A stretch of DNA of 64,000 nucleotides from Algibacter pectinivorans (GTDB taxonomy: Bacteria > Bacteroidota > Bacteroidia > Flavobacteriales > Flavobacteriaceae), in assembly GCF_900112595.1 (NCBI RefSeq), contig NZ_FOMI01000001.1, positions 372,001 to 436,000 of the forward strand, given 5' to 3'. Below, one piece after another: positions 25,998 to 36,394 of the stretch (positions are counted from its first letter, which is position 1; the number at the start of each line of letters is the position of its first letter). The notes below the pieces were generated by a model, which worked only from the letters and a program-made list of their open reading frames with translations, was not told the DNA's origin and did not search any database. The translations under genes and the position numbers were made by a program.

Positions 25998-26768
25998 TTA
26001 ATTCAAAAATGAGGTTAACGGACTACTAGCTTCGGCTTGGTTTTTAACTGGTGCTAGTTTTGCTTGGTATGCCATTCGACCCGCTTGAACCGCCATTTTA
26101 AAGGCCTCTGCCATTTCCACAGGATTTTGAGAAACTGCAATGGCTGTGTTTACTAAAACAGCATCGGCACCAATTTCCATGGCATGTGCCGCATGCGAAG
26201 GCGACCCAATACCAGCATCTACTATTACCGGTACGTTTGATTGTTCGATAATAATTTCTAAAAACTCTTGCGTTTTTAAGCCCTTATTACTTCCTATTGG
26301 TGCACCAAGCGGCATCACACATTGCACACCAACTTCCTCTAACCGTTTGCATAGTACAGGATCTGCATGTATGTATGGCATTACAACAAAGCCCTTTTTA
26401 ACTAAAGCTTCGGCTGCCTTTAACGTTTCAATAGGGTCTGGTAATAAATATCTTGGGTCTGGATGAATTTCTAATTTTACCCAGTTAGTTTCTAGTGCTT
26501 CGCGTGATAATTCGGCTGCAAAAACAGCTTCTTTGGCATCTCTTACACCCGATGTATTAGGTAATAAATTAATTCGGGAGTGGTTTAAATGCAGTAAAAT
26601 ATCATCGTCTTTATCTTGAACATCTACACGTTTTAAAGCCACAGTAATTAACTCACTTTCGGAGGCTAACAAAGCGGATTTCATTAATGCCGAGGAGCTA
26701 AATTTTCCAGTACCAGTAAATAATCTAGAGGAAAATGTTTTATCTGCTATTTGTAATTTATTATTCAT
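25998..26768 (-). CDS. thiG: Thiazole synthase ThiG
   Basis: Builds the thiazole phosphate from 1-deoxy-xylulose 5-phosphate, 2-iminoacetate and ThiS-thiocarboxylate. It is a TIM barrel of 256 residues with the Schiff-base Lys in [12 protein letters not shown] (about residues 40-49), followed by [23 protein letters not shown] and the phosphate-binding [21 protein letters not shown] region (about 186-206). It lies between thiE and thiH in the operon, with ThiH as its direct partner. Confidence 0.96.
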   Translation of the reverse strand: MNNKLQIADKTFSSRLFTGTGKFSSSALMKSALLASESELITVALKRVDVQDKDDDILLHLNHSRINLLPNTSGVRDAKEAVFAAELSREALETNWVKLEIHPDPRYLLPDPIETLKAAEALVKKGFVVMPYIHADPVLCKRLEEVGVQCVMPLGAPIGSNKGLKTQEFLEIIIEQSNVPVIVDAGIGSPSHAAHAMEIGADAVLVNTAIAVSQNPVEMAEAFKMAVQAGRMAYQAKLAPVKNQAEASSPLTSFLN

Positions 26769-26815
26769 AATAAAAGCAACTTTTATTAAAAGGTTTAGTT
26801 TTTTTAATTTTTAAT

Positions 26816-27457
26816 TTATTCGGGTTTCCAGCGTTGTTCTGGTGCTGTACCGCCGTTAATTAGTTCTTTAAACTTTGTTATTTTGTTAAAATCGCGAGTA
26901 ATATCGCCTGAAACGGCAATACCAAAAACCCCGGTAATCATCAGGTCCAACACATCATTTAAGGTAATGCCGCCAATAGCAATAATTGGCGTATTGGTGT
27001 TTAAAGCTGAAATAATTTCGGCATACCCTTTTTCTCCTAAAACAGGACTTAAATTATCTTTTGTTTCGGTAAAACGAAAAGGCCCTAAGCCAATATAATC
27101 CACACCCTTATCAATAAGCGTTTGGCAATCTTGAAGCGTATTTGCGGTACCACCAATAATTTGCCAAGAGGCTAATGCTTTTCTGGCTACCGTTGGGCAA
27201 GCATCCTTTTTGCCTAAATGCACACCATCGGCTTTAACTTCTGCGGCCACTTTGTAGTGGTCGTTAATAATTAAACGCGTTTGGAAATGACTGGTAATTT
27301 CTCTTGCCTTTTTTGCTGTTTCTAAAATGGTTTTTGAATCGCATTTTTTTAATCGTAACTGAACCAACTCCGCTCCCGCTGCACAGGCACTGTGTATATT
27401 ATTTAAATGGTCTTGTGGCGTAGCGCCTTGCGATATGTAGTGTAATGTTGTTTTCAT
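26816..27457 (-). CDS. thiE: Thiamine phosphate synthase ThiE
   Basis: Joins HMP diphosphate and thiazole phosphate to thiamine monophosphate. It has the family features: LVQLRLK (about residues 32-38), IINDHYKVAAEVKADGVHLG with the metal/diphosphate-binding Asp (about 64-83), then KKDA, and the phosphate loop IIAIGGITLNDV (about 160-171). The 213 residues are standard. It starts 1 base after thiD. It is the canonical ThiE of the operon, unlike the divergent homologue encoded upstream at 28208-28807. Confidence 0.93.
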   Translation of the reverse strand: MKTTLHYISQGATPQDHLNNIHSACAAGAELVQLRLKKCDSKTILETAKKAREITSHFQTRLIINDHYKVAAEVKADGVHLGKKDACPTVARKALASWQIIGGTANTLQDCQTLIDKGVDYIGLGPFRFTETKDNLSPVLGEKGYAEIISALNTNTPIIAIGGITLNDVLDLMITGVFGIAVSGDITRDFNKITKFKELINGGTAPEQRWKPE

Positions 27458-27458
27458 G

Positions 27459-28211
27459 TTATTTTTTTGAATGAAAGCCTAATAATGAGGTATTAGAACT
27501 TAAAAATTTTTCGGTGTATTGTTTTCCTTTTAAACAGGCTTTAAATATTGGAAACTCTAGGGCTAAATAGCTTGTTATAGCAGATGATAGCACACAACCA
27601 CTTCCATGTTTTTCGGTACAATTTTTAGACTTAGCATTAAACACAACATGTTTTTTGTTTTTAAGATGAAGTGTGTCTTGCCCTAATTTTTCGGGGTGAT
27701 GCCCACCTTTTAAAAACAGATTGGTTTTAGATTGAATATATGTAATAGTTTCGCTGATGGTTTTGTCTGGGTATAATTGTTGAATTTCGTTGTAGTTAGG
27801 TGTAAGCAGATAGATTTTAGATAAAATAACATCTAGTTTTTCTGAAGGATTGCTATGAAAATTAAAATTAGAACTCGATTTTAAAATAGGATCTAATATG
27901 ATTTTTACCTCAGGGTTTAGGCTATGTAATTTGTTGATGATAATTTCTAAAACATCCCAGTTTTGTACAATACCAATTTTAACGAAGTTGATTTGAAACC
28001 GTTTGAAAAGCACCTCTATTTGATTTAAAATAATTGAAACTGGCATCCAATGGCAAGTAATAAATGCCTTATCATCTTGTACTGTATTTGCTGTACAAAC
28101 CGATAAACCATAACATTTTAAGGCTTCGAATGTTTTTACATCGGCGGTTAATCCGGCACCGTTGGTGGGATCGAAACCTGCAATGGTTAATATGTTTGGT
28201 CTGTTTTTCAA
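27459..28211 (-). CDS. thiD: HMP / HMP-phosphate kinase ThiD
   Basis: Phosphorylates hydroxymethylpyrimidine (phosphate) to HMP diphosphate, the pyrimidine substrate of ThiE. A ribokinase-like fold of 250 residues: LTIAGFDPTNGAGLTADVKTF (about residues 8-27) with the substrate loop, IILDPILKSS, TPNYNEIQQLYP, and the catalytic anion hole with general base in KHGSGCVLSSAI (about 202-213). It overlaps the upstream ThiE-like gene by 4 bases (ATGA type), implying translational coupling. Confidence 0.94.
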   Translation of the reverse strand: MKNRPNILTIAGFDPTNGAGLTADVKTFEALKCYGLSVCTANTVQDDKAFITCHWMPVSIILNQIEVLFKRFQINFVKIGIVQNWDVLEIIINKLHSLNPEVKIILDPILKSSSNFNFHSNPSEKLDVILSKIYLLTPNYNEIQQLYPDKTISETITYIQSKTNLFLKGGHHPEKLGQDTLHLKNKKHVVFNAKSKNCTEKHGSGCVLSSAITSYLALEFPIFKACLKGKQYTEKFLSSNTSLLGFHSKK

Positions 28212-28807
28212 AGTTTGATATTACTATGTGCTGTTTGTAATTGGATGAAACTTTTTACTGGGTTTTCTGCATTCCAAACACCACCTAAAACACCAACGCC
28301 TTTAAAACCAAGTTTGAAGGTTTCTAAAATGGTATTGGCATTGATACCGCCCATACCAACAATAAATTTATCGATATGGTTGACGTTAAAACCACGACCC
28401 TGGTAACCTGCTTTAGAAATGGATGAAAACACCGGACTTAACAAATGGTAATCGAACTCGAAATGACAGTCGATAAGATCTTGAATTTCATGAAAGGAGG
28501 AGCTTATGGTTTTACCAAACATGCTTAGGTTTTTAAAATATTGCCCAGGATTATCAATGTGGTCTATTCGCTTTTGTTCTTGAAAATGAATGCCTTTTAA
28601 GGGATATGTATTAACAAGCTCATGAAAATAATGCACTACAACCCGGTTGTGATACTGGGCATCTATTTGGTTTAAATATGTACAATGCTGCTGGTAATTT
28701 TTTTCGGGTTTTCTAAGATGATAGTATTGTAAACCATGTTGAAATAACTGATTAAGTATTTCGATTTCGTTTGGAATATCGTGTTCTGGTGAAATTAAGA
28801 CTATCAT
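28208..28807 (-). CDS. Divergent ThiE/TenI-like protein
   Basis: A 199-residue TIM-barrel homologue of ThiE/TenI. LQYYHLRKP aligns with the QLR strand of ThiE, SSSFHEIQDL with the SxHS loop, and IDKFIVGMGGINANTIL with the phosphate-binding GGI loop. However, the metal-binding NDxxxxA...DGVHLGxxD segment is replaced by VHYFHELVNTYPLKGIHF and the acidic residues are lost, and the TenI catalytic His position also reads differently (LLSPVF). It may therefore act as a thiazole tautomerase-like or structural helper rather than a synthase. It overlaps thiD by 4 bases. Confidence 0.8.
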   Translation of the reverse strand: MIVLISPEHDIPNEIEILNQLFQHGLQYYHLRKPEKNYQQHCTYLNQIDAQYHNRVVVHYFHELVNTYPLKGIHFQEQKRIDHIDNPGQYFKNLSMFGKTISSSFHEIQDLIDCHFEFDYHLLSPVFSSISKAGYQGRGFNVNHIDKFIVGMGGINANTILETFKLGFKGVGVLGGVWNAENPVKSFIQLQTAHSNIKL

Positions 28808-28848
28808 TTTCTTTATTTTTTGTTATGCGTTATGCTATGCCGTATCGC

Positions 28849-28920
28849 TGAGTTAGGGATTGCAGTGTAAAGCCCACAGCCCGACGTAGGAGGAGCGAGG
28901 ACTTGCAACGGAAAGCCCGC
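28849..28920 (+). repeat. Degenerate intergenic repeat, copy 2, inside the thi operon
   Basis: It shares the identical 18-base block AAAGCCCACAGCCCGACG and the 11-base block GCGAGGACTTG with the inverted copy at 40064-40142, and begins with GTTAGGGATTGCAG, similar to the other copies. It sits between thiC and the ThiE-like gene in the 156-base intercistronic gap. A perfect hairpin (CCCGTGCTTTT/AAAAGCACGGG, 28919-28945) follows at once. Confidence 0.75.
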
Positions 28921-28945
28921 CCGTGCTTTTTATTAAAAGCACGGG
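28919..28945. repeat. Perfect hairpin between thiC and the ThiE-like gene
   Basis: CCGTGCTTTT-TATT-AAAAGCACGG is a perfect 10-base-pair stem directly after the repeat and 19 bases from the thiC stop. It could slow RNase decay or attenuate transcription of the downstream thi genes. Confidence 0.65.
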
Positions 28946-28963
28946 AACTCCCTTATTATTTTG

Positions 28964-30832
<1,869 letters not shown>

Positions 30833-30869
30833 TTATGTTGTTAGACTTATATGTGATGAAACTATTTAA

Positions 30870-31070
30870 TTAACCGCCTTGTGTAGACTTTATAATTAGG
30901 ATATCATCCTGATTTTTAATAATGGTTGAAGGCCAATTGGTGTTTTTTACAACGTGTTGATTTATGGCCACAGCAATGCCGTTTGTGGACATTTTTAATT
31001 GCTCCACAAGCTGTTGTACCGTAGTTTGTTCTGGTATTTCGTAAGCAGTATTGTTTACTTTAATATACAT
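30870..31070 (-). CDS. thiS: Sulfur carrier protein ThiS
   Basis: A 66-residue beta-grasp protein whose C-terminal Gly-Gly (IKSTQGG) is adenylated by ThiF and thiocarboxylated to feed sulfur to ThiG. The start YIKVNNTAYEIPEQTTVQQL and the middle GIAVAINQHVV fit ThiS. It is the first gene of the thi operon, starting 79 bases after the TPP riboswitch at 31149-31228. Confidence 0.93.
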   Translation of the reverse strand: MYIKVNNTAYEIPEQTTVQQLVEQLKMSTNGIAVAINQHVVKNTNWPSTIIKNQDDILIIKSTQGG

Positions 31071-31148
31071 GGTGTTGTAGTTAAATAAAGTAAACTCTAA
31101 GAAGAATAAGATAAAGCACGACAGCTGAATCTAATATTTCGAAAATAA

Positions 31149-31228
31149 CTTTTCCCTACGTTGGTATTAGCCAAATCAGGTTCAAAGGATATGTCTCAAA
31201 CTAGTATAAAACTAGCCACTCCTAAAGT
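31149..31228 (-). promoter_or_regulatory. TPP riboswitch (THI element) controlling thiS-thiC-thi operon
   Basis: Read on the minus strand it carries the THI-box core: GGAGTGGC, then TTTGAGAC (GCTGAGA-type), CATATCC, TTTGAACCTGATTTGG, CTAATACC and AACGTAGGGAA. This order and spacing match the TPP aptamer. It ends 78 bases before the thiS ATG. A TAAACTTT sequence (31224-31231) just before it is a weak -7 match. The upstream TonB-receptor gene ends only 44 bases away, so it may be read from that transcript or its own promoter. Confidence 0.88.
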
Positions 31229-31271
31229 TTACTATGTGTTTATGAACTAATACTAATTTCTTTTATAATTT

Positions 31272-33527
31272 TTAAAACCTTAATGTTAAACCTACTAAAA
31301 AGTTTGTACCCGCTTGCGGATAGTAGAAATTTTCAGTTATAGGCGCATCAGATGAACCTTCTGGTCTGTAATAATAGCTATACGTATATCCATTAGATAC
31401 ATATTCAGAATCAAACAAGTTATTAACTAATAGATTTAATGCTATTTCTTTAATCCATGTGGGTTGAAATTTGTATGATACGTTTAAGTTATTCACAAAA
31501 TAAGCATCAATACTTTTACTATTGCTAGATGTATTATCTAAATATTGTTTTCCAACATATTTAGATAATAAGGCAATACTTCCGTTTTTAATTGGAGTAA
31601 AAGTTAAGGTGTTTCCAAAAATAACATTTGGTGAAAAAGAAATATCGGTATCCTCAAATTCTGTAACAATAGGTTCGTAAGATACAGTATCAAATGTATT
31701 TGGGTCGTATTGCGTATCGTAAACCACATAATCAAAAGCCTTAATCTTATTCTGGCTGAAAGTTGCATTAGCATCAATTCTAAATTGTTCTGACACTTTA
31801 TATCCTGCCTGTAATTCAATACCAGCTCTATAACTTTTTTCTACATTTTGCCTAATAGGGTCGCCAACATCATCTAAATCGCCAGTTAAAACCAATTGGT
31901 CCTTATAATTCATATAATATAAATTGGCAGTAGTATAGAAATTAGGTGTTTTTAACTTATATCCAAATTCAAAATCGTGTAATCTTTCAGGTTTTGGCTG
32001 AATTGGATTTTTAGTTAAATCGTCTCTATTTGGCTCTCTGTTAGCAACAGCAAAAGAGCCATAAATACTGTTATAATTATCGAATTTATAAGTTAACCCG
32101 AATTTAGGATTGAAAAAATTATACGATTCAGATACATCAATATCTAATAAATCTGAACTAGTTCCAACCGATTCATAATCTACTTTTCTGAATTGTAAAT
32201 CTAATAATGCAAAAAGATTAGAACTGATATTATACTCAGCTTTTACATACGTATTGTAATCTTTTTTATCACCATAACTAAAATAATAGTTGCTGTTAAT
32301 AGGAATTTCAGAAGAAAATGAATCCCAAATAACTTCACCAAAATGGTCTCCTTTATAGGTATTATAACCTCCACCAAGGTATAGGCTTAAATCGTTCTTT
32401 TTATAATTAAGCGAATATACTAATGCAATAAAATCATTATCCAACCAGCGTCTTCTAATAACATCTCCTTCTTCTGAAGCATTTGGGTTATTTGGAAAAT
32501 AATCTCCTAACTCTTCACCATCTTTATACTGCTCAAAATAGCCTTTTCCTCTAGTATAGTTTCCTGAAATATTAGCTGAAAAATTAGTGTTAAATTGATG
32601 CGAAGCATGTAATTGATAATGTGTTTGCTCGTAATTATCTACTTCATTTTTATAAGTATAATAATTATAGGTTCGTCCTGAATTTAAAAGATTTTCAGCT
32701 TCAGCTTCCGAAGGGAAATTTCTATCTATAAATGCCTGAATACCCGCTCTATCATTATTAACTACAGCTTCGGGTGTACCATACCAAGATTGGTATGTTT
32801 CTTCTTTACCTCCAAAAACAATGGCTTTAACTGACGTTTTCTCGTTTAAAAAACCCGTTTCTACGTAATACGAACTTAGGTCTGCTCTTGCTCTATCAAT
32901 ATATCCATCACTTTGAATGTTTGATAATCGTCCTTCTGCATAAAAGTTATTTTTTATTCCAGAACCGATACTAATATTGTGTTTTCTAGTACCAAAACTT
33001 CCAACTGCATTGGTTGTTGTAGCGTAACCTTCGGTTGAAGGATTTAAGGTTTTTAAATTTAAACTTGCTCCAAATGCAGCAGAACCATTAGTTGAAGTTC
33101 CTACGCCACGCTGAAGTTGTATATCTTCTACTGAAGACACAAAATCTGGCATATTCACCCAGAATGTTCCTTGGCTTTCGGAATCATTATAAGGGATACC
33201 GTTAATGGTTACATTTACTCTAGTAGCATCTGTACCACGAACACGAATTCCTGTATAACCAACACCGGCACCTGCATCACTAGTTGTAACTACAGATGGT
33301 AATTGGTCTAATAAAATAGGTAAATCTTGACCTAAATTAATGGACTCTAATTCTTCCTTTGAAATATTTGTAAATGCAACTGGTGTTTTATCTTTTGCTC
33401 TTGTTGCAGAGAGCAAGACTTCGTCAAGTTTTTCTGTTTTTGTTGAATCTTGAGTTTTTTGATTTTGTTGTGCGTTGGCACTGACTGATAACACTAAAAG
33501 TGTTAAAAAAAGAAATAAATTTTTCAT
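31272..33527 (-). CDS. TonB-dependent outer-membrane receptor, TPP-riboswitch-controlled
   Basis: An outer-membrane active transporter of 751 residues: signal peptide (about 1-19, MKNLFLFLTLLVLSVSA), a plug domain starting KLDEVLLSATRAKDKTPVAF (TonB box-like LDEVLLSA) and holding GYTGIRVRGTDATRVNVTIN (about 93-112), then a 22-strand barrel ending LTLRF. It is preceded by a TPP aptamer (33735-33812), which suggests it imports thiamine or a precursor. The nearby thi operon, also riboswitch-linked, fits. No N-terminal carboxypeptidase-like domain is present. The substrate is inferred from regulation, not read from the barrel. Confidence 0.9.
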   Translation of the reverse strand: MKNLFLFLTLLVLSVSANAQQNQKTQDSTKTEKLDEVLLSATRAKDKTPVAFTNISKEELESINLGQDLPILLDQLPSVVTTSDAGAGVGYTGIRVRGTDATRVNVTINGIPYNDSESQGTFWVNMPDFVSSVEDIQLQRGVGTSTNGSAAFGASLNLKTLNPSTEGYATTTNAVGSFGTRKHNISIGSGIKNNFYAEGRLSNIQSDGYIDRARADLSSYYVETGFLNEKTSVKAIVFGGKEETYQSWYGTPEAVVNNDRAGIQAFIDRNFPSEAEAENLLNSGRTYNYYTYKNEVDNYEQTHYQLHASHQFNTNFSANISGNYTRGKGYFEQYKDGEELGDYFPNNPNASEEGDVIRRRWLDNDFIALVYSLNYKKNDLSLYLGGGYNTYKGDHFGEVIWDSFSSEIPINSNYYFSYGDKKDYNTYVKAEYNISSNLFALLDLQFRKVDYESVGTSSDLLDIDVSESYNFFNPKFGLTYKFDNYNSIYGSFAVANREPNRDDLTKNPIQPKPERLHDFEFGYKLKTPNFYTTANLYYMNYKDQLVLTGDLDDVGDPIRQNVEKSYRAGIELQAGYKVSEQFRIDANATFSQNKIKAFDYVVYDTQYDPNTFDTVSYEPIVTEFEDTDISFSPNVIFGNTLTFTPIKNGSIALLSKYVGKQYLDNTSSNSKSIDAYFVNNLNVSYKFQPTWIKEIALNLLVNNLFDSEYVSNGYTYSYYYRPEGSSDAPITENFYYPQAGTNFLVGLTLRF

Positions 33528-33707
33528 TACGATTGTTTAAAATCGAATAAAAAGAGGTCATTATTCTTTATTGTTTATAAATAAACTTTGAACGTTTAAC
33601 TTATACGAAATCATATAGTTAGTTTTAATATTCCTTAAATCGTTAATCATAGACAAATTAAGATTTAGAAGTAAAAAAACAACATTGATGACCTTATCGC
33701 ACTCGCT

Positions 33708-33730
33708 AAAAATGTCCACCGGACATTTTC
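33708..33730 (-). terminator. Hairpin after the TPP aptamer, possible attenuator
   Basis: A perfect 9-base-pair stem (AAAATGTCC/GGACATTTT) lies about 20 bases after the aptamer end on the minus strand, followed by T-rich then GC-rich sequence. It is a candidate for the riboswitch expression platform, but the T-run is short. Confidence 0.45.
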
Positions 33731-33734
33731 TTTA

Positions 33735-33812
33735 CGCTCGCTTCCTAAACAGCATTACCTGTTCTAGGTTCAATGGGTATGATCTCAGCCGATATAGGCA
33801 CCCCTTTTTGAG
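33735..33812 (-). promoter_or_regulatory. TPP riboswitch controlling the TonB-dependent receptor gene
   Basis: Read on the minus strand: GGGGTGCC, GGCTGAGATCATACCC, ATTGAACCTAGAACAGG, TAATGCTGTTTAGGAA. These match the THI-box order and conserved residues. A TAACTTTG -7 box (33820-33827) sits just before it, placing a transcription start near 33813. The leader to the TonB gene is about 200 bases long and holds the hairpin at 33708-33730. Confidence 0.9.
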
Positions 33813-33819
33813 AACGCTG

Positions 33820-33827
33820 CAAAGTTA
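33820..33827 (-). promoter_or_regulatory. -7 promoter box for the riboswitch/TonB transcript
   Basis: The minus strand reads TAACTTTG, matching TAnnTTTG, immediately before the TPP aptamer. The -33 element is not convincing. Its position relative to the aptamer supports a genuine start site. Confidence 0.55.
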
Positions 33828-33867
33828 GTTAAGAATTAAGAATTAACAGTGAAAAATTAATAATTAT

Positions 33868-34275
33868 TTAGTCAATGTTTGGCTTTTGCCTATTGCTCTT
33901 CTTTTCAGACTGTTTACGCTTACTTTTAAGGCGCTTTTTAATAACTGACTTAGGCACTTTTGTAGGTTTTCGCTTTTTTGGAACTTTTAAAGCTTCTTTT
34001 ATCAACTCTAAAAAACGCTTAATAACGATTTCTTTATTTTTATGCTGGCTTCGGCTTTCGCCGCATTGCAGAATTAAAACACCTTCTGTTGTTAATCGAT
34101 TTTGAAGTTTAATAAGAATACGTTCCTTTTGAGTATCATTGAGTACCAAGGACTCTAACACATTAAAAGTTAGTTCCACTTTTGAAGACACTTTATTTAC
34201 ATGCTGCCCGCCGCTGCCCGAACTTCTAATGGCTTTAAAATTTAACTCTTGCCGTATCGCATCTTCATTAAACAT
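33868..34275 (-). CDS. arfB: Alternative ribosome-rescue factor ArfB/YaeJ-type peptidyl-tRNA hydrolase
   Basis: Releases peptides from stalled ribosomes by peptidyl-tRNA hydrolysis. The release-factor GGQ motif is in SGSGGQHVNK (about residues 20-29), with the basic, helical C-terminal tail (KKRLKSKRKQSEKKSNRQKP) that enters the empty mRNA channel. The 135 residues match ArfB rather than a full release factor. Its ATG overlaps the stop of the upstream DUF4301 gene in a TAATG junction, implying coupling. Confidence 0.92.
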   Translation of the reverse strand: MFNEDAIRQELNFKAIRSSGSGGQHVNKVSSKVELTFNVLESLVLNDTQKERILIKLQNRLTTEGVLILQCGESRSQHKNKEIVIKRFLELIKEALKVPKKRKPTKVPKSVIKKRLKSKRKQSEKKSNRQKPNID

Positions 34276-35825
34276 TATGACACTTGATGAACCGGTTTAA
34301 GCAAATCATTAACTGTTTTTACCGGGTTAAACGTTTCGAGAGGGACTTCAACAAAAATAGAATTCCAATATGCCATACTACCATTCCATAATCCTGGTAA
34401 TTCTAAGGCCTGAATATCGACACCATTTTGAGTTTTGGTGGTAATAAAAGCAGCTTCAGGATCGACAAATTTAGATAAATCGAACTTGTTCCCTTTATAG
34501 TCTTTAACACCGCAAACTAAATCTGTTGGATTAAAATGCGTGGCTTTATAAACAATACTTTGCTGATTCTTTTTGCCAAAATTAATCTGAGCAAACTCCA
34601 CGATTTGTAAAGACGTATTGCCATTTTTATCTTTAACCCAAAACGGTCCGCCTCCAGGTTCACCTTGGTTTTTAACCATGCCACATACACGAATTGGTCG
34701 GTTAAGTTTTTCTTTTAAATATTCTATTTTTTCTTGTGCAGTATACGCTTCAAAATCTACTATTATGGGCACATTTAATCTATATCTTAAAAATAATGCC
34801 ATCACTTTAAAATCGGAATCGACTAAATGTCCTTCATCTAACTTATGCAAATAACTAAAAACCTTTTGCTGTGCTTCTAATAAAACACCGGCTAATAATT
34901 TCTTGTAATTTGAAAGCCCAATATTTCTGCCAGAAACAACAATATTATCAATGTTTTTTATGAAGATTAAATCGTTATCCAACTTATTTAAGTTCTCTAA
35001 CAAGGCACCGTGTCCTGCTGGTCTGAATAAAATAGAACCATCTTCTTTTCGTACCACATCATCATTTGTTGCAAGTGCCACTGTTTCGGTCGCTTCGTTT
35101 TGATATGAAAACGACACGTTAAATGTGGTTTTTGTTTGCTTTTCTAAAGTTTCTCGTATTTTACTTAATTCATTTGAGAAATATAATTGATGATTTTTTG
35201 AAACCGTAAAATGAAGATTTGCTTGTCGGTTGGAATCTGCATATAACGTAGATTCGAATAAATGTTCTTCGAAAGCTGTTTTTACTTCGTTGTTATATTT
35301 ATGAAACGGTAATAATCCCTTTGGAAAAAAACTATAATTTAAACCCTTTGCATCGAGCATAGTTTTAACAAATAGAAGTATTTTCTCGTCTCTTGATAAG
35401 CTCTCAAAATCAGGATTACTTTGTTTAACCTTCGATATTACTTCCTTATAAAATGGAAACTTCTCTAGTCCTTCGGCAAAAATTAAAATTAAGTTATCGT
35501 TTTTTCTTTCAGCATATTTCTCTAAAGTTTCCTTAGCCGGATTAAACCCCTTAAGAAATTGAAATAAAAATTTAAACATTCGTGTTGCTGCGCCCGAAGC
35601 TGGTACAAATTTTACAATAGATATATTGTTTTGTTCCGCTTCATATAAATCTATAAAGTTTTGAATCTCATTACCGTCATAACTTTCAATTCCTTTATCT
35701 ACTGTAGCTGCCGCTAACAAATTAGAAAAAGTCATACCCTCTTTTAATCTGGTAACCTGAGCCTCTACGGCTTTTACCGAAATGCCTTTGCTTTTTAGTT
35801 GTTTAATATCTTGGTCTGAAAACAT
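34275..35825 (-). CDS. DUF4301 family protein
   Basis: A 516-residue cytoplasmic protein recognised as DUF4301 from its N-terminus (SDQDIKQLKSKGISVKAVEAQ), the FVPASGAATRMFKFLFQF motif (about residues 75-92), and the Gly-rich segments RPAGHGALLENLN and CGMVKNQGEPGGGPFWVKDK (about 382-401). These Gly-rich loops resemble nucleotide-sugar or nucleotide-transfer folds. Function is not established. Both junctions are one-base overlaps (TAATG), so it is translationally coupled with the NadR-like kinase upstream and arfB downstream. Confidence 0.85.
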   Translation of the reverse strand: MFSDQDIKQLKSKGISVKAVEAQVTRLKEGMTFSNLLAAATVDKGIESYDGNEIQNFIDLYEAEQNNISIVKFVPASGAATRMFKFLFQFLKGFNPAKETLEKYAERKNDNLILIFAEGLEKFPFYKEVISKVKQSNPDFESLSRDEKILLFVKTMLDAKGLNYSFFPKGLLPFHKYNNEVKTAFEEHLFESTLYADSNRQANLHFTVSKNHQLYFSNELSKIRETLEKQTKTTFNVSFSYQNEATETVALATNDDVVRKEDGSILFRPAGHGALLENLNKLDNDLIFIKNIDNIVVSGRNIGLSNYKKLLAGVLLEAQQKVFSYLHKLDEGHLVDSDFKVMALFLRYRLNVPIIVDFEAYTAQEKIEYLKEKLNRPIRVCGMVKNQGEPGGGPFWVKDKNGNTSLQIVEFAQINFGKKNQQSIVYKATHFNPTDLVCGVKDYKGNKFDLSKFVDPEAAFITTKTQNGVDIQALELPGLWNGSMAYWNSIFVEVPLETFNPVKTVNDLLKPVHQVS

Positions 35826-36394
35826 TATACTTTAGAGTTTAATAGTTTGTCTATATGTTTAATAGCGGTTTCTAAACGTGTTTTTATATCGCCTTTTAAT
35901 ATCACGTATGGTTTGTTATACTTTTCTAATGCCTCATGAAACGCATTAAACATGGTTTCGCGCTCCTCTGGCCTATCCCTTAAATCATCTGCCTCCCATG
36001 GCGTGTCAATATAAGTTAAAAAATACAAATTGTACGAATTTTGCACCGCATATTTCTCTAAATCGGGATCACAACTTTGGGAGTAAAAAGCTTCGGAATA
36101 CACTTTGGTTTCTAACAAATCGGTATCGCAAATTAACACAGTATCTGTTTTTTGCGCCAATTCGTTTTCGAGTTTAATTTGGCCTTCGGCTATAGGTAGC
36201 AAGTCTTCTATCTCGCAAGTTTTTCTATGGTCGTTCCATTTTTTTTGCAAATAATCACGCGCATATTCTGGAACCCAAACCGAACTATAATACCGTGCTA
36301 ACTGACGAGACAATGTGGTTTTTCCCGTAGATTCTGGCCCAAATAAAACTACTTTTATGCAGTTTGCGGGTTGTTGTTTATATTTTTCTTCCAT
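35825..36394 (-). CDS. NadR-like P-loop kinase (ribosylnicotinamide-kinase type)
   Basis: A 189-residue P-loop ATPase with the NadR kinase-domain signature: VVLFGPESTGKTTLSRQLA (Walker A around residue 19-26), WVPEYARDYL, QIKLENELAQKTDTVLICDTDLLETKVYSE, and the DLRDRPEERETMF region. In NadR this domain phosphorylates nicotinamide riboside to NMN. The adenylyltransferase domain is absent here. The start overlaps the end of pnuC by about 40 bases. The adjacent PnuC argues for NR salvage, but the TPP-linked context leaves thiamine phosphorylation as an alternative. Confidence 0.85.
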   Translation of the reverse strand: MEEKYKQQPANCIKVVLFGPESTGKTTLSRQLARYYSSVWVPEYARDYLQKKWNDHRKTCEIEDLLPIAEGQIKLENELAQKTDTVLICDTDLLETKVYSEAFYSQSCDPDLEKYAVQNSYNLYFLTYIDTPWEADDLRDRPEERETMFNAFHEALEKYNKPYVILKGDIKTRLETAIKHIDKLLNSKV

